DNA from: Gp6-AA40 sp036742665
Lineage (GTDB): Bacteria > Acidobacteriota > Vicinamibacteria > Vicinamibacterales > UBA2999
NCBI GenBank assembly: GCA_036742665.1
Contig: DAINQP010000261.1
Coordinates: forward strand, 1 to 6,672
Length of the DNA stretch: 6,672 nt
Reading direction: 5' to 3'
Made by a program: the position numbers and the translations under genes. The notes beneath the pieces are model-generated. The model worked only from the letters and a program-made list of their open reading frames with translations. It was not told where the DNA came from and made no database searches. Shown here piece by piece: positions 1 to 5,526 of the stretch (positions are counted from its first letter, which is position 1; the number at the start of each line of letters is the position of its first letter).

Positions 1-263
1 AGATAGCTGCCCAGGCGTCCGGCGGCCAGCTAACGATCGCGCTGCCGGCGTTTCTCTTTGCCATTGGCGGCATCTCACACTCTGGCGGCCAGGCCGGCGG
101 CGCCAATCCGATGCGCGACATCCCGCGATTCGTCTCGTTGCTCGACAGCGGTCAGTACAACGCGAAGGCGCTCGTCACGCGGGTCGTGCCTCTCCAGGAC
201 ATGCTCGGCGCGTACGAAGACGTGGCGTACAGAACGACGGTTACGGCGATTATGACGGCCTAA
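1..263 (+). CDS. Zinc-type alcohol dehydrogenase, C-terminal fragment
   Basis: This is the end of a gene entering from the left; the first whole codon is at 3 and the TAA stop is at 261-263, giving 86 residues. The fragment covers the last part of a medium-chain (zinc-dependent) alcohol dehydrogenase, an NAD(P)-dependent oxidoreductase of the cytoplasm. The recognisable stretch is GGANPMRDIPRFVSLLDSG followed by a KALVT/PL-x-D/A-x-E pattern. It matches the usual family ending, in which a Gly-Gly-x-Asn-Pro-x-x-Asp-Ile-Pro segment leads into the last helix and a short final strand (here TVTAIM). The nucleotide-binding and zinc-ligand regions lie outside the window, so substrate and subclass cannot be decided. 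Class III/formaldehyde-type enzymes have a similar end, but so do many generic relatives. The next gene starts 84 bp downstream and I see no clear hairpin terminator between them. Confidence 0.82.
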   Translation, partial: IAAQASGGQLTIALPAFLFAIGGISHSGGQAGGANPMRDIPRFVSLLDSGQYNAKALVTRVVPLQDMLGAYEDVAYRTTVTAIMTA

Positions 264-267
264 CGAG

Positions 268-299
268 GGTCGTTGGTGCTTGGTCCGCGGTCGTTGGTG
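268..299. repeat. 11-bp direct repeat, 21-bp period
   Basis: The word GGTCGTTGGTG occurs at 268-278 and again, unchanged, at 289-299. The copies are 21 bp apart start to start, about two helical turns, so they would lie on the same face of the DNA. They sit between the dehydrogenase stop and the ATG at 348. This could be a tandem protein-binding site or a chance local duplication; nothing else in the spacer helps decide. Confidence 0.5.
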
Positions 300-347
300 T
301 GCGCTTTTGAACAGCGCGCGCCGCTCGCGGGACGGTACCCTGCAAGG

Positions 348-557
348 ATGACTCTCAAGAACGTCAAAACCACTCTGGCAGTTGCCTACGCCATCGGCGT
401 TGGCGGTGTGGCCGTGGCCACCGGCGTGACATCGCCTGCTGGACTGGTGGTGTTCGCCGCGCTCGCGCTGTTGCCCGCTGCTGCGCTGGTCGCCTTATGG
501 AACGATCCGCAGCAGACGCTGTCGGAGACGATCCAGGGCCAGACGGCACGCCGATGA
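348..557 (+). CDS. Small two-helix membrane protein, hypothetical
   Basis: This predicted 69-residue protein matches no named family that I can place. Two hydrophobic segments are visible, about residues 8-27 and 30-50, separated by a Ser-Pro-Ala turn. They are followed by a short polar tail beginning WNDPQQTLSE and ending in Arg-Arg. A small inner-membrane hairpin protein with its tail in the cytoplasm is the simplest reading. I chose ATG 348 because the protein then begins just before the first helix. The frame is open back to TTG 273, but that extension is Arg/Pro-rich and would cover the direct repeat. The Shine-Dalgarno evidence is poor: AAGG lies at 344-347, too close to the ATG. The gene overlaps the next one by four bases (ATGA), which indicates translational coupling and a shared role. 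I recall similar unnamed small proteins in Acidobacteria, but that is memory and not a search result. Confidence 0.62.
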   Translation: MTLKNVKTTLAVAYAIGVGGVAVATGVTSPAGLVVFAALALLPAAALVALWNDPQQTLSETIQGQTARR

Positions 558-787
558 GCGCGCGATCCGTATCGGTGTCCGGTCGTACCGTCCTCGAGGA
601 CTTGCGCGAGTTGGTTGCCGCCCTCGATCGTCGCGTGCCGCATCTCGATCGCCAGGGCGAGCGTGACATTGCGCGCGATGCGGCGGCGCTCAGGGCACAG
701 GCGATGGCCCGCATCCGCGAGATTGAGAATGAGGACTGCGCCGTAACGGTGACGAGCTCAATCGTGGAGGACGACGCTGAGCAATGA
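554..787 (+). CDS. Small soluble helical protein, hypothetical
   Basis: This 77-residue protein starts at an ATG overlapping the stop of the membrane-protein gene (ATGA at 554-557). The frame is open farther upstream, but that part would run through the preceding gene. After a short polar lead, residues about 12-61 look amphipathic and helical: a LEDLRELVAALDRRVP segment, then an Arg/Ala/Glu-rich stretch ending AMARIREIE. There is no membrane segment, signal peptide or catalytic motif. The acidic tail ends in Asp-Asp-Ala-Glu-Gln. Coupling to the two-helix membrane protein suggests the pair acts together, for example as a membrane anchor with a cytoplasmic partner; this is inference. Its last 30 bases overlap the end of the convergent Crp/Fnr-type gene. 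Confidence 0.65.
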   Translation: MSARSVSVSGRTVLEDLRELVAALDRRVPHLDRQGERDIARDAAALRAQAMARIREIENEDCAVTVTSSIVEDDAEQ

Positions 788-1444
788 ACTGTTGATGGTG
801 ATAGTCAGACCGGCGTTGTACTCGATGAATCCGAGCTTGCGAAACTTGTTCATGAAGAAGTTCACGCGCGAGCGCGTCGTGCCGATCATCTCGGCGAGCG
901 TTTCCTGCGACAGCTTGGGCAGTGCGAGCGTGACGGTGTCCTCCTTGCCGTAGCGGGCCAGCAACAACAGCGTCCGCGCCAGCCGTTTCTCGCTCGAATT
1001 GAACAGCTGATCGACGAGATCTTCCTCGATCCGGATATTCCGCGTCAGCATGTGTGCGATGAACCGGTCGGAGAACTCCGAGTGTTCGCGCAGCATCCGG
1101 ATCATGTCGCGCTTGGCCAACCGCAGGGCGACCGTCGCAACCACAGCCGTCGCGGATCCCATGCGGAGAGGTTGCCCCGCAAGACAGCCTTCCCCCAAAA
1201 AATCGCCAGGGCCGAGCATGGCGACGACGGCCTCCTTGCCTTCTGATGACAGCACCGAGAGCTTGACGCCGCCTTCCTTCAGGTAGAAAACGCTACTGGC
1301 GGGCGCGCCCTGGGCGAACACGACCGCACCTCGAGCGTAGCGTGCCGAACGAGCGGTCACACCCTGGGCCTCGAGGAAGGCGAAGACGTCCAACGGCGAC
1401 AGCGGCGCAGGAGCGCGCGACTTGGCGGGCATGTCGGCCATCAT
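758..1444 (-). CDS. Crp/Fnr-family transcriptional regulator
   Basis: This 228-residue protein has typical family length and order. A cyclic-nucleotide-binding-like beta-barrel spans about 34-125 (GPGDFLGEG at 78-86 is the phosphate-cassette region). A long dimerisation helix runs about 125-160, and a winged helix-turn-helix about 176-212 (LSQETLAEMIGTTRSRV, then FFMNKFRKLGFIEYN). The DNA-binding part resembles a common subgroup ending NSSLL-x-VVLHD. In E. coli CRP the cassette has an adjacent Arg-Ser that contacts cAMP; here the region reads LRMGSATA, with Gly before the Ser, so cAMP need not be the ligand. Only one Cys (C87) is present, so an Fnr-type Fe-S cluster is excluded. Two ATGs sit side by side (1444 and 1441); either could be used. 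The gene starts 14 bp after the arsC-like stop on the same strand, so the two are probably one operon. Confidence 0.93.
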   Translation of the reverse strand: MMADMPAKSRAPAPLSPLDVFAFLEAQGVTARSARYARGAVVFAQGAPASSVFYLKEGGVKLSVLSSEGKEAVVAMLGPGDFLGEGCLAGQPLRMGSATAVVATVALRLAKRDMIRMLREHSEFSDRFIAHMLTRNIRIEEDLVDQLFNSSEKRLARTLLLLARYGKEDTVTLALPKLSQETLAEMIGTTRSRVNFFMNKFRKLGFIEYNAGLTITINSSLLSVVLHD

Positions 1445-1458
1445 CCCACGAGCGTGGC

Positions 1459-1806
1459 CTAGACGATTTCCTTGAGGCGCTCCGCAGGGCGCGCGAGGAT
1501 AGCGCGCGCGCCATTCTCGACAATCGGTCGCTGTATCAGGTCCGGATTCTTCACCATCAGTTCGACGAGTTCATCATCCGGCAGATCGCGTTCGGCGATC
1601 CGTAGCGTCTTGTAGACCGGCTCCTTCGTGCGCAGCAGGTCGCGCGGCGTCATCTTCATCTTGCGCAGCAGGTCGAGCAGCTTCTTCTTCGGAATCGGAT
1701 CGAGGTAGTAGTCCACGGCATCGAAGTCCACGCCACTCTCCTTGAGAGCGGCGTGAACCTGTCGGCATGTGGTGCAGGTCGGTTTCTGGTAGATGACGAT
1801 TTTCAT
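1459..1806 (-). CDS. ArsC/Spx-like reductase, thioredoxin fold
   Basis: This 115-residue cytoplasmic protein matches the usual length of glutaredoxin-type arsenate reductases. KPTCTTCRQV (8-17) places a nucleophilic Cys11 at the start of the first helix. RTKEP (59-63), QRPIV (92-96) and ARPAE (105-109) supply Arg59, Arg93 and Arg106, corresponding to the arsenate-contacting arginines 60, 94 and 107 of E. coli ArsC. It also has Cys14, giving a CxxC pair as in Spx, which could form an internal disulfide. Arsenate reduction is therefore plausible, but a general thiol-redox or Spx-like role is equally open, because no arsR or arsenite efflux gene is in the window. The ATG at 1806 directly follows the repeat-rich spacer, with no obvious Shine-Dalgarno sequence. 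The Crp/Fnr-type regulator follows 14 bp downstream and may report on the same stress. Confidence 0.88.
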   Translation of the reverse strand: MKIVIYQKPTCTTCRQVHAALKESGVDFDAVDYYLDPIPKKKLLDLLRKMKMTPRDLLRTKEPVYKTLRIAERDLPDDELVELMVKNPDLIQRPIVENGARAILARPAERLKEIV

Positions 1807-1818
1807 GAGGCCACGATC

Positions 1819-1955
1819 GATTGTTGATTTTCTGATCTTTGATTATTGATTCGTTGTTGATTGTCGATGACTGATTGTTGATTGCTCGGAGCTGTTCTCA
1901 ATCACCGATCACCGATCAACACGTAATCACCAATCAAAAATCGTCAATCAACAAT
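1819..1955. repeat. AT-rich degenerate repeats forming a long imperfect inverted repeat
   Basis: This spacer lies between two minus-strand genes and differs sharply from the GC-rich coding DNA around it. The left half (1819-1884) is C-poor and built of variants of GATTGTTGATT, with exact copies at 1819-1829 and 1873-1883 and variants near 1841 and 1853. The right half (1899-1955) is G-poor and contains the reverse complement. AATCAACAAT at 1946-1955 pairs exactly with ATTGTTGATT at 1820-1829. Aligning the outer 44 bases of the two arms by hand without gaps gives roughly three quarters matches. The right arm also holds a 7-bp tandem, TCACCGA twice, at 1902-1915. The centre (about 1885-1898) is unrelated sequence. 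A transcript through it could form a long imperfect hairpin and act as terminator, processing site or dispersed element. No open frame in it looks real. Confidence 0.75.
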
Positions 1956-1958
1956 GCT

Positions 1959-4115
1959 CTATTTGGCCAGTGGATCAGGTCTCAACTGGAAGTGCGCCGC
2001 CAGCGGCTTGGTGCCCTTGCCGCCTTCGATCAGCCACGGCGTGCGATCGCCGTTGGCCGCCCACAGGCCGCGGCCTTTCCAGCCCGCCTTCGGATCGTCG
2101 ATGCGGCCGTCGAATCCCTTGGCGTAGAAACCAAGCGGATACGGCACGCGCAGTACGATCATCCGTCCATTTGCGTAGGCAATGATGCCGTCATTCAGGT
2201 TGCCGGTGGACATCGGAACGTCGTTGCCCAGGCCGAACGTGTTGTGCTGATCGACCCACGAGTAGTAGCTCGACTCGGCGCTGTTCTCGCCGATGCCTTT
2301 GAAGCCCGGACCGGGATACTGATGGAACGTCCAGCCCTCGGGGCAGTGGTCGCCGCTGGCCTTCGGGCCGTTCAGCGGGCCTTTGCACTTGCGCCGATCG
2401 AAGCTGCCGATGTGGCCGCTGCCGAGTGAGACCCAGACCACGCCCTTGCTGTCGATGTCGGCGCCGCGCGCGCCGAAGCCGGGCATGGGCACGCGATAGA
2501 CCTCCGCGAGCGCGGTCTGCGGCGGATTCGATCCAGGCACGAGCCTGACGATCGCGCCCGGAACGCCGAGCGTCGATCCCCAGATCGATCCGTCAACCGG
2601 GCTTGGCATGACCGCATAGAACGGCGAGTTGATGCGCATGTCCTTCGCCGGATCGGCGGGCTGGTCGGGTTCGGTGTACGCGTCGCGCCTGCCGTTGCCG
2701 TTGTAGTCGAGGATCAACGCCGTCCAGCCTTGCGACCTGGCGGCGTCGCCGCTCTGGTCGAACATCTTCGTGTTGAGCCAGCCGACAACCGACCCGCCGC
2801 CGCTCGTCCACAGCGTGTCGTTCGCGTCGTAGCCGAATTGCGGATGGTGCGTCGAGTAGCACGTGTCCACGAACGTGTATTTCCTGGTCTTAAGATCGAG
2901 CACGGCAATGTGGCGCGCGGCACGGTCCATCGGGAACGCTTTCGCCGCCGGATGATCGGACCCCGCTTTGCAGAAGGCCGGGTTGTCCGCGCCACGCACC
3001 GTGGCCGCCAGCCACACCCGGCCGTCCCGTCCGAACATCGAGTTGTGGTTGTTTGCGCGCGTCTCCCAGATCCGCTCGTTGCCCCAGTACGGCGACGGCT
3101 GCAGCGCGTCGAGCGCCGCCGCATGTCCGGGACCGAGGCTGAGCGGCATGCTCGTGTCGCGCACCGGCGCGACAAACGTCGTCGCGACGTTCTTCACCGG
3201 ATCGAGCAACGGCAGCGTGTCCGAGCTGTACTCGGGCGATCCAATCAGCGGTCCATACGCGTTGACGGTCGGGAAGCGGCGATCGCTCGCGATCAGGTCG
3301 TGCAGGTATTGCTTCTCGTTCATCCAGTCGCGCAGCGTGACGACGATGTTGCGCTCGACGCCTTGTGGCCGCGGCGGCTTGGCAAACGGCAACTCGCCTT
3401 TCGCGATGCGAGCGGTCCAATCGCCATAGTTGGCGAACGCCACGTCGCCGAGTCCGGTCAGCTGCCCGAACATCAGCTGACCAGCCTGGCCCGACTGGAC
3501 GCGACGACGCCATGCCTCGGCCGGTGACGCGAACGTCCCCAGCGCTGCCGGTATCGTGCGCGTGGACTGCTGACCGAGCTGATGGCACCCGATGCAGCCG
3601 GTGTTCTTCATCGCGCTGATCCACGCGGTCTGCGTGATGCGATCGGGAATACCACTCTTGCCTCCGAACTGGTCGGGGTCCGGAATCTTCAGCATCGAAT
3701 ACCAGTAGATCGCCGGATAGTAGTGCGCCGCCGCGGCTTCGTTCGGCGCAACGACGGCGGTGATGCTCACGCGCTGGCCAGGTTTTGCTGCCGTCTTTGC
3801 GCTGTCAACGAGCCCATAGCCGCGCGCCCAGACCTGATAGGTCGCCGACGGCAGGTCAGGCACGACGAAGCGCCCGCGATCGTCGGTCACCACGCTCTTG
3901 ATGTAGCGAACCGGCAGGTCGCGAGTCTCGGCAATGACCCAGACACCTGCCTCCGGGCCTTTCGCGCCCATCACGACGCCGCCAATGTCGTCGTTGTCAA
4001 TCGCCACGTCAGCGGCTGGTTGCTGTGCGTATGAGGTCGGAAACAACACCACGGAAGACAAGATGATGGAAGCGGCGATGCGCTTCGGTGCCCAGGCGAG
4101 CAGCCTCGTGATCAT
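1959..4115 (-). CDS. Exported CnaB-like / monoheme cytochrome c / propeller-like protein
   Basis: The ATG at 4115 gives 718 residues; an in-frame TTG at 4136 would add seven. The N-terminus is a signal peptide: basic residues, a hydrophobic core around 14-26, and a probable cut after Ser-Tyr-Ala at about residue 30. Residues about 43-124 look like a carboxypeptidase-regulatory/CnaB beta-sandwich (DDRGRFVVPDLPSATYQVWA). A single heme c motif, CIGCH, lies at 174-178; Met215 (LMFGQ) is a possible axial ligand. From about 330 to the end the protein is rich in propeller-type strands (GRDGRVWLAA, VDGSIWGS, SKGVVWVSLG). D470-D478 reads DYNGNGRRD, an EF-hand/dockerin-like calcium loop. Four other cysteines (382, 419, 577, 591) could form periplasmic disulfides. 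I recall unnamed homologues in Acidobacteria and some Proteobacteria. Redox or substrate-binding work outside the cytoplasm is inferred; no reaction can be assigned. Confidence 0.85.
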   Translation of the reverse strand: MITRLLAWAPKRIAASIILSSVVLFPTSYAQQPAADVAIDNDDIGGVVMGAKGPEAGVWVIAETRDLPVRYIKSVVTDDRGRFVVPDLPSATYQVWARGYGLVDSAKTAAKPGQRVSITAVVAPNEAAAAHYYPAIYWYSMLKIPDPDQFGGKSGIPDRITQTAWISAMKNTGCIGCHQLGQQSTRTIPAALGTFASPAEAWRRRVQSGQAGQLMFGQLTGLGDVAFANYGDWTARIAKGELPFAKPPRPQGVERNIVVTLRDWMNEKQYLHDLIASDRRFPTVNAYGPLIGSPEYSSDTLPLLDPVKNVATTFVAPVRDTSMPLSLGPGHAAALDALQPSPYWGNERIWETRANNHNSMFGRDGRVWLAATVRGADNPAFCKAGSDHPAAKAFPMDRAARHIAVLDLKTRKYTFVDTCYSTHHPQFGYDANDTLWTSGGGSVVGWLNTKMFDQSGDAARSQGWTALILDYNGNGRRDAYTEPDQPADPAKDMRINSPFYAVMPSPVDGSIWGSTLGVPGAIVRLVPGSNPPQTALAEVYRVPMPGFGARGADIDSKGVVWVSLGSGHIGSFDRRKCKGPLNGPKASGDHCPEGWTFHQYPGPGFKGIGENSAESSYYSWVDQHNTFGLGNDVPMSTGNLNDGIIAYANGRMIVLRVPYPLGFYAKGFDGRIDDPKAGWKGRGLWAANGDRTPWLIEGGKGTKPLAAHFQLRPDPLAK

Positions 4116-4165
4116 GATGCGAAATCGTAGCACCAACTACCAACCGACGAGCCGCTCGCCCGGGC

Positions 4166-4190
4166 GGCCGCAATCGATTAGGATTCGGCC
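4166..4190. repeat. Inverted repeat/hairpin in DUF418 leader
   Basis: GGCCG-c-AATC (4166-4175) is complementary to GATTCGGCC (4182-4190), forming nine paired bases with one bulged C and a six-base loop. It ends eight bases before the Shine-Dalgarno sequence of the DUF418 gene. There is no T-tract, so a terminator is unlikely. An operator dyad or a leader hairpin fits better. An 8-bp palindrome, AATCGATT, overlaps the loop (4172-4179). Confidence 0.5.
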
Positions 4191-4198
4191 TGTCCAAC

Positions 4199-4204
4199 GA
4201 AGGG
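4199..4204 (+). promoter_or_regulatory. Shine-Dalgarno site of the DUF418 gene
   Basis: GAAGGG lies seven bases before ATG 4212. That spacing selects this ATG over the in-frame GTG at 4206, which would be only one base from the site. Confidence 0.6.
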
Positions 4205-4211
4205 TGTGACG

Positions 4212-5522
4212 ATGAATCTCGCTTTTGAGCCCGTTTCGTCCGATGCGCGGCTGCGGACCCTCGATGTGGTGCGCGGCGCGGCGCTGCTCGGCATCGCGCT
4301 GATGAACATTGTCTTCACCGGCATGCCGTTCTCGGCCTACGCGAACCCGAATCTGTGGGGCGGCAACGATCCCGTGAACATGAGCGTGCTGGCGGTGCAG
4401 TGGATCCTCTTCGACGGCAAGATGCGCGCCCTGTTCTCGATGATGTTCGGCGCCGGCATTGTGTTGTTCATGGATCGTGCGCTGGCGCGTGAGAACAGCG
4501 TGCGAGCGGCCGATCTGCTGATTCGGCGGCTGCTCTGGTTGACGCTGTTCGGCGCTCTGCACGGGTGGCTGATCTGGGCGGGCGACATTCTGTATTCCTA
4601 CGGNNNNNNNNNNCGCAACGTCTCGCCTCGCAAGCTGCTCATCACCGCTGGCGTCGCGCTCGTGCTGCTGTCGCTCGCGGTCGTCGGCCGAGGCTTCAGC
4701 ACGCGCTCGACACGGAACGCCGCAATGGCGGCGCGTGCGGTCGAAGCGCAGGGACGGCCGCTGACGAAAGAGCAGCAGGACGCGAAGAAGGAATGGGACG
4801 AGGCCTACAACGCCGCGCTGCCATCGAAGGAGAAGCTGCAGGAAGAAGTGGACAACTATCGCAAGGGGTACGGCGGTGTGATGACGCAGCGCGCGCCGAT
4901 CATGCGCAAGTTCAACTTCGTTCCGGTGTATTTTCCCGGCGGCGTCGATATCTGGGCGCTGATGCTGATCGGCATGGCGCTGTTCAAGCTGGGTGTGTTG
5001 CAGGGCGAGCGATCATCCGGCTTCTATGCCCGCCTGGCGCTGGCCGGTTACGCCATCGGGATCCCGGTCAACGCCCTCTCAACGTACGGCATGTTCGCGT
5101 CTAATTTCGACATCGTGGCGACGATGTTCTGGAACTCGCCGTATCAGATCGGCCGTGTATCGGTGGCTCTCGGCCACGCCTCAGTGCTGATCCTGCTCGT
5201 CAAGAGCATGCGTATGCGGTGGCTCACCGACCGGTTGGCGGCGGTGGGGCAGATGGCGTTCTCGAACTACATCTCCCATTCGATCATCTACGCGCTGGTG
5301 TTCTACGCGCCTGGTCTGCGAATGATGGGGCAGTTGCAGCGCTATCAGCTCTATTACGTGGTGCTCGGCATCTGGATCCTGAACCTGGTGTGGAGTCCGA
5401 TCTGGCTGCGACATTTCCGCTTCGGCCCGCTCGAGTGGTGCTGGCGTTCGTTGACGTACTGGAAGCGGCAACCGATGCGGCGGCGGTCCGCCGCTCCAGC
5501 CGACGTGTACGCAGTAGGCTAG
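4212..5522 (+). CDS. DUF418 (YeiB-type) multi-pass membrane protein, with assembly gap
   Basis: The product is 436 residues counting unknown ones. It opens with R-x-x-x-LDVVRGAALLGIALMN (15-32), the characteristic YeiB/DUF418 start. It continues through FDGKMRALFSMMFGAGIVLF (67-86) and RRLLWLTLFGALHGW (105-119), which contain or border membrane helices. A charged, probably helical stretch at about 160-232 (rich in Lys/Glu/Gln) interrupts the helices. The C-terminal part (about 245-420) carries more helices and the family signatures MAFSNYISHSIIY (348-360) and GPLEWCWRSLTYWK (405-418). Members are inner-membrane proteins of uncertain function, proposed to act in transport; no substrate can be named here. 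Codons 131-134 contain the ten unknown bases, and both flanks are in the same frame. A kinase gene follows after four bases, suggesting co-transcription and perhaps coupled translation. Confidence 0.92.
   Translation: MNLAFEPVSSDARLRTLDVVRGAALLGIALMNIVFTGMPFSAYANPNLWGGNDPVNMSVLAVQWILFDGKMRALFSMMFGAGIVLFMDRALARENSVRAADLLIRRLLWLTLFGALHGWLIWAGDILYSYXXXXRNVSPRKLLITAGVALVLLSLAVVGRGFSTRSTRNAAMAARAVEAQGRPLTKEQQDAKKEWDEAYNAALPSKEKLQEEVDNYRKGYGGVMTQRAPIMRKFNFVPVYFPGGVDIWALMLIGMALFKLGVLQGERSSGFYARLALAGYAIGIPVNALSTYGMFASNFDIVATMFWNSPYQIGRVSVALGHASVLILLVKSMRMRWLTDRLAAVGQMAFSNYISHSIIYALVFYAPGLRMMGQLQRYQLYYVVLGIWILNLVWSPIWLRHFRFGPLEWCWRSLTYWKRQPMRRRSAAPADVYAVG
4604..4613. other. Assembly gap (10 Ns)
   Basis: Ten unknown bases lie inside the DUF418 gene, just after the conserved GDILYSYG segment and before RNVSPRKLL. 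The frame carries across ten bases. In relatives as I recall them, several more residues usually lie between these two blocks, so the true gap is probably longer than ten bases and the run is a placeholder. Confidence 0.95.
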
Positions 5523-5526
5523 TGCG

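Larger units (their letters stand above)
4116..4211. promoter_or_regulatory. Divergent intergenic region with dyad symmetry
   Basis: This 96-bp gap separates the divergent cytochrome-propeller and DUF418 genes, so both promoters should lie here. I could not find a convincing -35/-10 pair on either strand. TAGGAT at 4179-4184 is a weak -10-like match for the plus strand, with no partner. The region does hold a tandem ACCAAC pair (4132-4137 and 4139-4144), a perfect 10-bp palindrome CGCCCGGGCG (4157-4166) and the hairpin listed separately. Confidence 0.4.

Noticed and set aside
1819..1955. CRISPR array
   Set aside because: The repeated words are short, degenerate and change orientation at the centre. 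There are no constant-length repeats with unique spacers and no cas genes nearby.
1819..1955. Simple rho-independent terminator
   Set aside because: The stem is long, AT-rich and imperfect, with no compact GC stem followed by a T-tract on either strand.
1875..2429. Plus-strand open frame starting in the repeat spacer
   Set aside because: It begins inside the low-complexity inverted repeat and then runs antisense to the conserved C-terminal half of the exported protein. No motif supports it.
2730..3527. Long plus-strand open frame (265 codons) opposite the cytochrome-propeller gene
   Set aside because: The product is dominated by Arg/Val/Ala without recognisable motifs, as expected from the complement of a GC-rich gene. 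The minus-strand reading has a signal peptide, a heme motif and a consistent domain order.
4116..4136. TTG start at 4136 for the exported protein
   Set aside because: It adds seven residues before a good signal-peptide start at ATG 4115, and neither start has a clear ribosome site, so ATG is preferred.
4137..4562. Minus-strand frame opposite the start of the DUF418 gene
   Set aside because: It is His/Arg/Gln-rich antisense shadow of a clear membrane-protein reading, with no domain of its own.
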